Part shown: positions 34,964-45,228 of the stretch, in pieces
Layout: each line of letters opens with the position of its first letter
Numbering within the stretch: position 1 is the stretch's first letter
Assembly: GCA_050084515.1 (NCBI GenBank)
Contig: CM114275.1
Span: forward strand, 27,094,001 to 27,158,000
Reading direction: 5' to 3'
DNA from: Blasia pusilla
Taxonomy: Eukaryota; Marchantiophyta; Marchantiopsida; Blasiales
DNA length: 64,000 nucleotides
The notes under the pieces: generated by a model
Databases searched by the model: none
What the model was told of the DNA's origin: nothing
Seen by the model: only the letters and a program-made list of their open reading frames with translations
Program-made: the position numbers and the translations under genes

Positions 34964-34992
<29 letters not shown>
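34964..34992. repeat. (CT)n microsatellite, left of the LINE
   Basis: About 14 CT units, followed directly by CCCTAAACCCTAAACC, two telomere-like units. A second CT run stands at the other end of the LINE (39,738-39,759). Confidence 0.95.
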
Positions 34993-34995
<3 letters not shown>

Positions 34996-35746
34996 AAACC
35001 CTAAACCGCATGGTTGGGTTTAAACCCCAAAACTACAAGTCCCGACAGGCCTAGTAAGTTGGGACGACATGTTCTAACGCATTGCTCCTGGGTAACTTAT
35101 AATGAGTGAACCGCGTGCAAGCAATATAGCAATACTCTCTATCGAGTTGCCCATTGTTGTAGTTGGAACCTATAGTGAGCTTGCGATGTCGTTCCCCTGG
35201 TTGGTAGGTGTGGATTAGTGTGTCTTGTAATCCATGTGACTTGTGGCAGTTGTGCCACAAGTAAGGTGTCTAGTGGACTTAGTTGGAGAATGGAGACCTC
35301 TCCTTCTTTTGAAGCTGGATTCATGGGCCCTCCTCTGCAGCTTAATGCCAGGGCTGTTCACCTTGGCAGGTAGTGATGATCTCTAGGGGTAACAAACGAG
35401 CTCTCTTTGGGCACCCTGCCGCTTGGAGGCAGCCCCTTCACACAAATAGGACAGCGAGTCCCTGTCTGGACTCTCGGGCTGGGAGCTTAAACATTCTCCG
35501 CGGATCCTAAATCAGTTGTTTGCCAAACCTCTACATGTAATCAGCGGCCTTGAGCCCAATATATCTCCGTCTTCCCAAGCTTGTGAGGAGTATCAGTTTA
35601 CCTATCAAAGGCGCATACCAAAGCTCAGCATCCCCAAGCTGGGTGGGGAATACTGGCATGTTTATTTGAGATGATCAAAGGCCCCCCGCAGTTCAGATCT
35701 GGGCAGAGAGTTCAATCTGGTCTATAGGAGGAGACCACAGTTCTAC
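34993..35746. other. Probable 5' region of the LINE
   Basis: No open frame with a known domain. It lies between the CT run and the first LINE-like reading, so it may be the LINE 5' untranslated part or ORF1 remains. Confidence 0.3.
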
Positions 35747-36160
35747 ATGATCATTTTCGGTGTACGTCCCACAATAGACTTTGTCTCATTTAAGATCATG
35801 TGCTCAACTTTGGGCTTTGAATTCTTGGCTACTGCAGGGGTTACTCGGATGATGAATAGCCGTCAATGTATCTTCAAGGCGTCTATCAAGGGCAGAGGAG
35901 GCCAATACTTGGCTTGCCACAAAAACCAGGTGTCTCAAGAATTGAGACGTGCCTACAATTGGAGGGCTATGGTAGTCGAGGATGGTTCCAGCTTGAAGGA
36001 AAGGCCCATCTCCACAAAACCGTTGGTGATCTACATACCTAATATCTTTAGTGCTCACCAAGGAACCAGCGATGAAGAGCCTGCACATGAAGAGGTTCCA
36101 TGTTGCAAGCAACCACACCTACGCCAAAAGCGTGCCCGCCGACCCCAACCCGGTTAATGA
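35747..36160 (+). pseudogene. Open stretch upstream of the LINE endonuclease
   Basis: 136 codons open, with basic residues at the end (RQKRARRPQP) but no domain that I recognise. Its place before the endonuclease suggests the end of ORF1 or the start of ORF2 of the LINE. Confidence 0.3.
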
Positions 36161-36169
36161 GTCTCCGTT

Positions 36170-36720
36170 TGGGCACTGGAACTTCGTGGGTGACCCATGC
36201 AATGAAGCGCTGGAGGTTGCTGAAGTTTTGCTGAAAAATCAAATACATATATGCGGGGGTCAGAAACTTGGGAAACCAAGTTAATGGAGATACCCCATGT
36301 ACCACACTATGCATGGTTTGGAAAGATGTGCACACCAGGCCGAACAACAAGAGAGGTATGAAGGGTGTCGGGTTCTTCATCGAGACTTCATGGTGGGCCA
36401 GTGTGAGATCATGAGCATGGGGCTCGAGTATGAACACAACATATGGGTCAAAGTCCGAGCAGAGTGCAACTCGCGGGATATGTATATCGGGTGTATTTAC
36501 ATGCCTACAAACAAGTGAATCTGCTTCAGAATGTGAGGCGGCGTTTGATAGTGTGAAAACTGATTGCCTTGAGTTCGGACAAAGGGAACATAGTCTTCTT
36601 TGGGAGACTTCAATGAGTTGGGTGGGGCAAGGCACCGATCCCCAAGCGGAGATCGGGATGATTGGAGATGTGAGAGTGAATGGAAATGGCACATGATTGA
36701 TCACGATATTGAGGGAACTT
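36170..36720 (+). pseudogene. LINE apurinic-type endonuclease domain, frameshifted
   Basis: The domain can be followed across frames: ALEVAEVLLKNQIHI at about 36,208-36,254, then KRGMKGVGFFI at about 36,350 in a shifted frame, HNIWVKVRAECNSRDMYIGCIYMP at about 36,435-36,510, and LGDFNELGG at about 36,598-36,625. LGDFN is the conserved catalytic Asp-Asn motif of LINE endonucleases. At least three frame changes make it non-functional. A live enzyme would nick target DNA to prime reverse transcription. Confidence 0.65.
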
Positions 36721-37790
36721 CAATTGATGGCACTAAATGATAGACATAAGGTGGGTTCCCCGGCTAGGGTCAACTTCAAGGAGAATGAAAGCTCCATTGT
36801 GGACTACATAGTGTGGATGAGGAACTCTACATGCGCAGTGGGAAGATCTGAAGAGATCGACAGACATTGGAAGATAAGATCATTCATTGGTTTGGACAGA
36901 GTTGCAAAGGCTAAAATGCTGAAGAGAGTGATCAAGAAATGGAGGATAGAGGACTTCCAAGATGAGGGCAACAAGAAGGTGTACATTGGCAAGCTGGAAG
37001 AAAATCTCTTGGCATTTGACACTTTCATTGAATCTACCGTCAAGACCTTTGGGTTCACAAGAACAAGCTGTGGACATGGTCTTTGGCATGGTGGGAGCGT
37101 GGAGTGACAGATGTCGCGGAGATTGTCGGCAGAAATTGATAATATCTTGTGAGCCGTCAAATGGTGGTCCTTGGAACTCAAGGCGACCATTGCCAAACAA
37201 AGGGAAGCGTATGTCACAAGTGCCAAAGCCAGGGGCGATGCATCCTTGTGGGCGAGTATGTGGCCCTCACGTGAAATCCGTCTTCTTCGTGCATGCACAA
37301 GAAGAAAATGAACCAAGCCACATACTCATCCATCAATGAGAATTTCATTGAGAATCGAAAAAGTTATGGATGGAAGTGCAGAAATTGAGCAAGGCTAGGG
37401 ACAAAGCAGCGTAAAGGCCTTGAAGAGAGAAAAAGACAGTGGAATGGTAACCATAGCTAAACAGATCGACATGTGTTGGAAGCCCATTACAAGGAGTTAG
37501 GAAGGAAGCCCGCTCGGACATCCCTTGAAGAGCAGAACTTGAGAGGGTGGTGGAGGATTTTGTAAAGATACAACGGGAGAAGGCGGATGATGAGGTTGAG
37601 TGGGCAACGATATAATGATTGGTTCTCCTGGCTGAGGTGGGAGAAGCGATCAAAGAACTTGTGAACCACAAAGCGGCGGTGGTGATGAGCTTGTGAATGA
37701 GTGTTAAAGTATGGCGATCTTTGCTATGGCTCGTTCTCTAGTGAGTCTCTTCAACCTGGTCAGCGGGCGAAGTCATCCCACAAAGATGGC
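36697..37790 (+). pseudogene. LINE region between endonuclease and reverse transcriptase
   Basis: An open stretch at 36,697-37,107 is Lys/Glu-rich (KAKMLKRVIKKWRIEDFQDEG) and matches the helical linker usual at this place. From 37,110 to 37,790 the frame is lost repeatedly, although coding-like pieces persist. Confidence 0.5.
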
Positions 37791-37792
37791 GG

Positions 37793-38640
37793 ATGGGAGT
37801 CATCGTGAACCTCTTCAAGAAGGGTGAGCGAGAAGACCCTGGAAACTACAAGGGTATTACATTGCTGAGTGTAGTCGGGAAGCTCCTTTGCCGTATACTC
37901 AACAATAGGATCTCTATGCACCTGGAGGAGAATTCTGTCATCAAGGAAGGCCAGGGTGGCTTTCGGCAAGCCTGAGGATGCGTGGACCACATCTTCACCT
38001 TCAGTCAGATCATCCAGGGTAGGAAAAAAGAGGGGAAACCCACCTATTGCTTCTTCTTGGACCTCAAGAAGGCATACGACACTATATGGCATGACGGGCT
38101 ATCTTATAGCTGGTGGAAGGCGGGGCTCAGAGGGAAAATGTGGAGGGTGGTGGAGAAGATGTACCAGAACACAAGGAATAGAGTTTTGGTGAATGGCCAA
38201 AAGAGTGGGACATTCGACATCAAGCAAGGAATGGCTCAAGGATGCCTTCTCTCCCCCATCCTCTTCAACATTTTCGTGAATTCCCTATTGGAAGAAATGG
38301 AGGATAGTGGACTAGGCATACATGTGGGCAACAGCTATGTTGTTGCCCTCATGTTTGCTGATGACTTTGGTGGCCTTGAGGAAATAGGAGAGAAACTCCA
38401 AGAGATGATCTCCCTGACCAAAATCTGGTGTGACATGTGGGGCATGGAGGCAAATGTACTGAAGTGCGGTGTGATGATTTTCAATGGCAAGGAGGAGGAC
38501 CAAGACCAATAGTGGTACTGAGGCGAACAAGAGATCCCCCGTGTGGCTACATACACCTATCTAGGCATAGAATTCTCGGAAGATTGCATGTGGGATGCAC
38601 ACATTAAGAAGACTACTGAGAAAGGCCACAAGAAGGTGAA
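37793..38640 (+). pseudogene. LINE reverse transcriptase domain
   Basis: Readable in one frame from 37,793 to 38,512 except for one TGA at 37,973-37,975 (GGFRQA-stop-GCVDH). Motifs: PGNYKGITLLSVVGKLL, FFLDLKKAYDTIWHDGL (motif A Asp), QGMAQGCLLSPILFNIF (motif B) and MFADDFGGL at 38,352-38,372 with the catalytic FADD intact. Reading then continues in a new frame as ATYTYLGIEFSED. The active site is conserved, so the copy is not very old, but it is interrupted. It copies LINE RNA onto nicked target DNA. Confidence 0.85.
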
Positions 38641-38840
38641 CGGTCATCCCGATTCCCTCTGATGCCGGGACATCACATCGAAGTAAGCTTTGTGTCATTT
38701 TGCATACCATTCGTCCCTCGCTGGAATACAGGGCAGGAGTGTGGGATGCCAACACCAAACAAAGGGATAGGCTTGAAGCTGTGCAGCTGAAGGCGTTTCG
38801 GGGTATGATGTCAACTTCATCATGAACGGCGCGAGTTGGT

Positions 38841-39728
38841 GTGAGATCAGAACTAGTTGTGGAACCATTGGAGGATAGACATGACTTCGCCAAGTTGAAA
38901 TGGCGGAGGCAGCTGGAGACAATGGACTCCCATCGCTATCCTAAAGAGGTGATGGGGAAAATGTGGACCCAAAGAAGACCTGTAAAGCAGGCCAAATCTT
39001 GGACGAAAAAGGTTCAAGAGATTGTGCAAGCCTCCAAGCTCCCAGCAAGGCCTGAACTATGGGAGCAAGATGAGAAAGCATTCGTGAATACCAAAACCAA
39101 AGCAGTGGGCAAACGCTCAGAGCAGAATAGCACGGAGGAAGCAATGAAAATGTGTGACCTCTCTCTTTGGACGGTATATCCCGAGAGGGCAGAACTGAAG
39201 AACTATTTGCGGGGAACCTCTTGCTTGGGAACCCGGCTCAAGTTCAAGTTCAGAACGGGAACAATCCCCTTGAACCATAAGATAAGCAGAATGGGAACAC
39301 AACTAAACTCTTGCGCCTTGTGTGACGATGGGGATGAAACCTCTAGTCATTACTTGGTCTCCTGCGCAAAATTCACAACACACAGAGCAAGAGCATATGA
39401 TGATATTGCTAAGCTGGTAGCACCAGAATTGTTCAACATATTCAGTAGCCTTGATTCATTGCCCAAAGCTGATGCACTGGTAAGTAATGTCTATTGGGGA
39501 TCCCAATCAGGTAAAGTAGATGGCGTGGTCAAGAGCTTCTTGGTTGACACTTTGAAGCTCCGCACAAACACATTGTTTGGTCAGCACTCACAATATATGA
39601 GAGTGTCTCCCTCCTCTCATATGGTACCTTCTTCACTTGCTTCTCTCTCTACACCCATCCTAGTCTCAAGCACCGTCCAACCAGGGCGCGGGGTCTATGG
39701 TCGCAAGGCTACGACAGGCACTACTTAA
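38841..39728 (+). pseudogene. LINE C-terminal part with zinc finger
   Basis: 296 codons open in a frame different from the reverse transcriptase. Basic N-terminal part, then CALCDDGDETSSHYLVSC at about 39,312-39,365: a C-x2-C...H-x4-C zinc finger of the kind found at LINE C-termini. The rest has no known motif. The frameshift lies between 38,640 and 38,841. Confidence 0.7.
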
Positions 39729-39737
39729 TGAGTACAG

Positions 39738-39759
39738 TCTCTCTCTCTCTCTCTCTCTC
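39738..39759. repeat. (TC)n microsatellite, right of the LINE
   Basis: Eleven TC units directly after the LINE stop codon region, like the CT run at 34,964-34,992. Confidence 0.95.
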
Positions 39760-39944
39760 ATGGTTAAAGTGTGGTTGCAACTTGCACAAAATTTAAGAAA
39801 CTGACAAATCATTGGAATCATAAATATGGAACAAATCACTTTTTCCATCTAAGGTCTGGAAAAATCCCTTGGCTGAATAGAGTTCAAGCTCAAAGTGAAG
39901 GTTTTGGCAAATGATAGTACAATGTAAGACCTTATTTTGCATCC

Positions 39945-40441
39945 TCAAAGTGGTTTGTTTAAAATACTTCGCACTTCTTTGAGGGACAGAATCGGTTGGT
40001 GGATTTCTACTCCTACCTTCGACTCTCTTAAAACTACAAGCAACACATAGTACATGTGCTTACAAGGGAAATATCTTTTCCCACTTGTCTCTCTTTGGAC
40101 AAAGTCATCACAGGAACATTTGGGAAAGCAACAGATGTGCATCACATACACCCCTTTGACACTTGAATTTATAGTGTTGTTCTTGATCCAATACATCCTT
40201 CCTATTCCATTGGCACTCTGAACACATTTGTGGCGATGATTTCCATGTTTGCCTCCCAAGCTGATGCGATTTGCTTTGCTCTCTCCATCGTTGGCCTACA
40301 TATTCTGTTTCTCTTCATCCCATTTCTAGACTCAAACAGAAATAGTGGATTGAGATAATACACCTTCTTCAGATACATGTTGACATCAATCTTGGGTTGA
40401 ATACGAAATGCAAAGGTCTCTGTAGTGCAAACATGCTCCAA
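39945..40441 (-). pseudogene. Transposase SWIM zinc-finger segment, outer copy
   Basis: The minus strand reads CSCDDFVQRETSG...CKHMYYVLLVVLR, a C-x-C-x(n)-C-x-H SWIM finger, typical of the C-terminus of Mutator-like and related transposases, where it contributes to DNA or protein binding. Upstream, NPLFLFESRNGMKRNR is readable in the neighbouring frame (40,441-40,202). All four zinc ligands are present. It is the second, more distal copy of the duplicated segment, so it is probably no longer joined to the transposase. Confidence 0.65.
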
Positions 40442-40565
40442 ACTTCCTCAGTCTACGAGTCTGAAATTGACACTTGTAAGATTGTCCACTTCGTCTTGAG
40501 TGCAATTCGTACCTGCCGCAATGGGCCAAATTGTTGGGGTATTCCCAAGAGCTCCAAGGGAGGTG

Positions 40566-40641
40566 CGGAGAGAGGAGAGGAAGAGAGGAGAGAGGAGAGA
40601 GGAGAGAGGAAGAGAGGAGAGAGGAGAGAGGAGAGAGGAAA
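40566..40641. repeat. GA-rich low-complexity run
   Basis: Units of GAGAGGA and GGAAGAGAG repeat without a fixed period. A similar run on the opposite strand marks the left limit of TE-B (49,457-49,507). Confidence 0.9.
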
Positions 40642-41009
40642 CTACCTTCAACCAAAAGAGATACTTTTTTTTGAAGAGAGTTTCCTATGATTTGAAGAGA
40701 GTTTCCGTTGGGTTGAAGAGAGGAAACTTTTTGTGTGAATTTTTTTGCACTTTTTTGCTCACTTATTAAGCAGTCCCACAAATTTTTTTCCTCTTCCATA
40801 TTTTGGCAGCCCATCTGAGTCCGACGAGTAGCAAATTGCACAAAATTTAGAAAACTGAAAAATCAGTGGAATCATAAGTGTGGAACCAATCACTTTTTCC
40901 ATCCAAGGTCTGGAAAAAATCTATCATTTTCCCTTGGCTGAATAGAGTTCAAGCTCAAAGTGAAGGTTTTGGCAAATGAAAGTACAATCTAAGACCTCAT
41001 TCTGCATTC

Positions 41010-41460
41010 TCAAAGTGGTTTGTTTAAAATACTTCGCACTTCTTTGAGGGACAGAATCGGTTGGTGGATTCCTACTCCTACGTTTGACTCTCTTAAAACT
41101 ACAAGCAACACATAGTACATGTGCTTACAAGGGAAATACCTTTTGCCACTTGTCTCTCTTTGGACAAAGTCATCACATGAACTTATGGGAAAGCAACAGA
41201 TGTGCACCACATACACCCATGTGACACTTGAATTAACAGTGTTGTTCCTGACCCAATACATCCTTCCTATTCCATTGCCACTCTGGACATCTTTCGTGGC
41301 AATGATCTCCATTTTTGCCTTCGGAGCTGATGCAACTCGCTTTGCTCTCTCCACTGTTGGCCTACACATTCTGTTTCTCTTCACCCCATTTCTAGACTCA
41401 AACAGAAATAGTGGATTGAGATCATCCATCTTCTCCTGGTACATGTTGACATCAATCTTG
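41010..41460 (-). pseudogene. Transposase SWIM segment, inner copy, ligand lost
   Basis: Same protein as 39,945-40,441 but open as one 144-codon stretch: NPLFLFESRNGVKRNRMC then SSCDDFVQRETSGKRYFPCKHMYYVL. The first zinc cysteine has become serine (CSC to SSC at about 41,169-41,183). This copy is next to the rest of the transposase and is thus the natural C-terminus. The finger is probably disabled. Confidence 0.65.
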
Positions 41461-41578
41461 GGTTGAATACGAAATGCAAAGGTCTTTGTAATGCAAACAT
41501 GCTATGAACTTCCTCCGTCTACAAGTCTGAAACCGGCACTTGTAAGATTGTCCACTTCGTCTTGAGTGCAATTCGTAC

Positions 41579-42522
41579 CTACGGCGATGGGCCAAATCGT
41601 GGGGATATTCCCGGAGCTCCAATGGCAGCCGGATAAGATTTCCGGAAAGCGCAAGATTCATTTGGGCAAAAGAAGTACTTCAATTGATCCTCGGTCCTCG
41701 TGAAACAATTAAAGGTTTTGAGTCCCCAAAATCCAGGGAGTGGTCGTCTAGTCCTTGTACAGTTCTTATTTAGGAAAGTGCCGCATGCTCTCCTAATGCC
41801 ATCAGATCCTGCCTTGCAAGTGGGTCCACCTCCAGGGTTGCTCCGAGATATATGCCACCGTTTCAGGTTGCAATCCACCTCCATGACCGGAATCCCATAT
41901 TGTTGAACCACCCCAGCGACCGGATGTTGCGAACTTCCAACAACAGAGGGCTTTTGAAATAAATTTTTCAATGATTTTGGAGAAGTTACTCCATCACGGA
42001 TTTGGGAGCAGTCCGAGGTCCCCAAATACCTAGGCGGTATAATTTCCTCATCCAAATCAATCACCGGATTCGTTCCTCGATGCTGCCTCTTCACCTGCCT
42101 GAAGTCAAGATACTTATCTAGTCTCCACGAGTCTCCCTCGGACTGCTCTACCACCATCTGTATGGGACATCGTGAAACGCGCCCACGAATATCTCTACCA
42201 ATGTGTACGTCTTGCTCGAGGAAAGTTCCTGCTACGCACCGGTTGAAGGCTTCCACATAGAGTTTTTCATCACCAGATCTCACAGCCGCCTTGACATAGA
42301 GCTCGTAGATCGAAGAGAGATGCGTTGCCCCCTTCCTTTTGTTATGCCTTTTGTGAGGAAGATATGGGATGGTGCAGATTGTAGCATTGCTCTTGCCTGG
42401 TCTTGTTGGCATGCCTCCAAAAGTGAAATTCTTTGGTATGCTTGTGACGACCTCCTGGAGGAATGAACACTTTCTGCTCCACTTGTGTTGGGGCACAGGG
42501 CATTTTCATGAATGTTCAATCC
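41579..42522 (-). pseudogene. TE-A transposase, C-terminal third
   Basis: A 305-codon open stretch (42,496-41,579) follows the splice acceptor at 42,523. Its exon begins GLNIHENALCPNTSGAE in one frame and continues after a frame change as SIYELYVKAAVRSGDEKLYVEAF. It includes DLDEEIIPPRYLG, GIRRACGTFLNKNC and WGLKTFNCFTRTEDQLKYFFCPNESC. The last two have paired cysteines that may form a zinc site. TE-B carries the same protein at 50,254-49,359, but lacks about 12 residues around EDQLKYFFCPNE. Between it and the SWIM segment the frame changes again. Confidence 0.55.
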
Positions 42523-43068
42523 CTGCAACGACGGCAATGTGAGAAGGGAACAAAAATAGCTCAAAAGTCAAAGAAAACAACAACCTGTTGGAACCATACG
42601 GGTTGCAAGGCCGAAGCATCCCATGAACGACTCTGCGACCTGTCGGGTCCCAACGTTTTGCAACACCCAGGAACCACCTATTGCAACCCGTCCGATTCCG
42701 ACGAGTTGCAAGAACCTTTGGCCACTCTGGATTGGAAGATCCAAGTGCAAGTCATCCGAAACCCATCTAGCTCGAACAATTTCCAGGCCTTGTATAGATG
42801 CGACTTGCATACTTATATACAGGTTGCACCAAAATTCTTGTTGCGTCTGGTTGCACACTCAGGAAACCCGTCTGTTTCCGACGGGTTGCACACTCAGGGC
42901 AACCTGTCTGTTTTCGACGGGTTGCACACTCAGGCAACCTGTCACATCCGACAAGCTGCTTGGTTTTTTTGGTTTGAAATCCCTATAGTGCCCACTATTC
43001 TCAACTTGAGTTGCAACTTTTCATACAATTCTCAACGTGAGCTTGACAAGACGAAATAGTGAACTCAC
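42523..43068 (-). other. Transposase intron carrying palindromic repeats
   Basis: On the minus strand, CATACGGCAG|GTGAGTTC marks a consensus donor at 43,068 and GTCGTTGCAG|GGATTG a consensus acceptor at 42,523. Joining gives QWGNFIRQ|GLNIHENALC. The same two sites are conserved in TE-B. The 546-bp intron has four copies of the 27-bp palindrome family: 42,683-42,709, 42,863-42,889, 42,899-42,925 and about 42,934-42,959. Confidence 0.6.
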
Positions 43069-44356
43069 CTGCCGTATGAAGTTTCCCCATTGTCTCATAC
43101 GTACAGTCCACCAACTCAGCCAAGAGCACAACTCTTTGTACTTCCCCTCAATTGCATGCTTCCTCCACCACCCATGAAGTTCTTATTGGCATTCCATGGT
43201 CTGTTTCAAGGTTTTGCTGTCCTTGCAGCGTTTGAGTAGAGTGACATGCTCTGTCCTCTTATTCTCCTTGATGCAAGATTTGGTGTATCGGGTCACAAAC
43301 TCTTGCCAATAGAAAGCATCCGACCTTTCCCTCTCCGGTTGAACCTTTCCACCCCAAAACACTTCCCTGATAGCAATCCATGTGCATTGTCCGCCATGAA
43401 CCCATAAATTTCCAGAGGTGGCCTTTTGTTTTCCTTCACCACCTCCAATAAGAGTAACCAACACATCTTCAAACTGCCAACGTCTTCTGCTTTTACTTCA
43501 CAGAAAAATATAGTTTTGAGTCCCTTCTCCACATGGTCATAAACGTGAGCACCCATTATCAACCATCCGTTCAACACTCTGTAGCAAATATCAAAGCTTA
43601 CCCAACTGCCGTAAAGATCTTCCCCTTCCCTCATTTGATCTATAAGATCGAGGCCACTCGACGGACCTGTCTTTGACATTTTGAAGACATCCTTCGCCTC
43701 CCTAGCCCATGAACTACCATCTCTGAATGAATGGAAATCTGGAATTGGCCTTGATTCTGGCAATGGCATCCATTTCGTCCGTCTTTCCATCGAGTACCCG
43801 TATTTGATGCAGCAAATTCGAAGCATTCAGGATCAGCGAGAAATGCAAGATTTTCCCAGAGTTGTTTCTCCTCAGAAACCGTGATCTCGCCCTGTCCAGG
43901 GATTCCAAGCAATTGTTCACAAATTTGTGATGCTTTTGTGAGCTTGATCACTCCGGGCTTTGAACCCGGAGAGTTTTTGTAGACCTCGGCCACTTTCTTC
44001 GCTAAATCCTCCTTGATGTGTCTTTGAATTGCATCGGTCACAGGATGAGTGTGGGAGCCAACATGAACTTCCAGCCTTGTGCACTCTGACGTGGAGCCCA
44101 AGTCGTGGAAAATGAAAAATATGTATGCAAGACACGCTCCAACACAGAAAGGGGATGCCTGACAATGAGGACATCGATGGCCTCCCGGCGGTATGGTGGC
44201 ACCGACCTCATATGGAATTTCTGCATTCTTGGGGGGGAATTGCGACGTATTGACCCGCCCGTTGCGCTCTAGATATGGGCATCTTTGGACTTCTACACTC
44301 CAAGGCTCCAACGCATTGGCGAGAGACAATCCAAGGACCATTTGGAATTGAAGCAC
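43069..44356 (-). pseudogene. TE-A transposase, catalytic region
   Basis: From the 5' side: a paired-cysteine segment HRCPHCQASPFC, then HIKEDLAKKVAEVYKNSPGSKPGVI and QICEQLLGI. After a frameshift it continues SGLDLIDQMREGEDLYGSWVSFDICYRVLN, HVYDHVEKGLKTIFFCEV and YGFMADNAH (about 43,380-43,400), then in another frame TWIAIREVFWGG and KRTEHVTLLKRCK. The conserved aspartates in YD and FMADNA fit a DDE-type transposase; I associate the FMADNAQ-x-x-W motif with uncharacterised transposons of seedless plants. With the SWIM finger this suggests a Mutator-like relative, but the superfamily is not settled. At least three frameshifts are present. Confidence 0.6.
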
Positions 44357-44387
44357 TAGTCCGTTGAAGCTGCACCATTGATAACAA

Positions 44388-45030
44388 TCAGACTTTGTCC
44401 ATACCCTTCAAGCGTCCTCCATCTTTCTTTTGAGCAAGAGTAGCAAGTGGAGGCAACTCAAAAATGGAATTACCATTGTACGTGGGCGGCAGCTCGTAGA
44501 CAAGAATGTGCTTGAACATTTTCAAGGCTAGATACGATAGCAAGCTATTTCTTGATACTCGCAAGAGGAACGAATAGGCGGATAGAGGGCCGGTTGGTGT
44601 CAAGCCGGATCACGAGGTTGCGACATCCGGAATGTCTTCACGAAGTACAACATTATTCTGGCGTGTGAAGTTGGAGTCGATGCCGGATCTACTGAGGTAG
44701 GAGTTGCAAACGTAGAGCTCGGTGCACTAGGAAATTCTCGACCGTCTACTTGGGAAACAGAGGAATTCAGAGGCAAGCCGTAAACTCTGTATTGACCATT
44801 TGCTAGAGGTAGGAGATTCCATACTTTACGGTCTGCAATCACTGGCAGGACTGTCTCACCTATTATGTCCTCTCATCCGTCCATCCTAACATCCTTGAAT
44901 ACAAAGATGGTTCCAATGTGGAGAAGAAATCGAACTGAGAGAAAATTTTCATCCTTTGGTATGAAAGACTCACGACCTTGCGATCGAACGATTTACGATT
45001 GAGGAAGGGCCGCTAGATGATGCCACAAGT
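44388..45030 (-). pseudogene. TE-A transposase, N-terminal region
   Basis: Readable pieces are VWNLLPLANGQYRVYGLPL, a Ser/Thr/Pro-rich STFATPTSVDPASTPTSH, and KMFKHILVYELPPTYNGNSIFELPPL in two frames. The same order occurs in TE-B (52,790-52,130). No known domain; it precedes the paired-cysteine segment. The exact start codon is uncertain. The promoter would lie in the palindrome array just above 45.2 kb. Confidence 0.45.
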
Positions 45031-45228
45031 GAGCTTCACATAATTATCCATTCTCGGAAGATTCCAGGAGGAGGCGAGAATAAGAATGAGGATAAAAATG
45101 GGAATGGGTATGAGAATGTGAATGTTTAATTTATAGCGAATAGGGACTCCGATTCTCCTGACGGAATATGACTGACAAGATGAAATTTGGTAGGTGAGAT
45201 TATTTGACATGATGGATTCAATTCTGTT

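Larger units (their letters stand above)
35747..39728 (+). mobile_element. Non-LTR retrotransposon (LINE), decayed
   Basis: The order endonuclease, reverse transcriptase, C-terminal zinc finger on the plus strand is that of a plant LINE. No LTRs are present. Stops and frameshifts occur in the endonuclease and after the reverse transcriptase, and one TGA lies inside the reverse transcriptase frame. CT runs stand at both flanks. The 3' end is taken at the stop near 39,728, just before the CT run; no poly-A tail is visible. Confidence 0.85.
39777..41612. repeat. Direct duplication of the SWIM-coding segment
   Basis: 39,777-40,537 and 40,835-41,612 are copies of one another in the same orientation. 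They share for example TTGCACAAAATTTA, GTTCAAGCTCAAAGTGAAGG, GTGGTTTGTTTAAAATACTT and GTCTTGAGTGCAATTCGTAC, with scattered differences and a 15-20-bp indel near 40,920. The piece between them (40,540-40,834) is dominated by the GA-rich run. Confidence 0.9.

Noticed and set aside
36048-37316. Long minus-strand open frames (218 and 170 codons) over the LINE
   Set aside because: They are antisense to the LINE endonuclease and linker reading, which has recognisable motifs on the plus strand.
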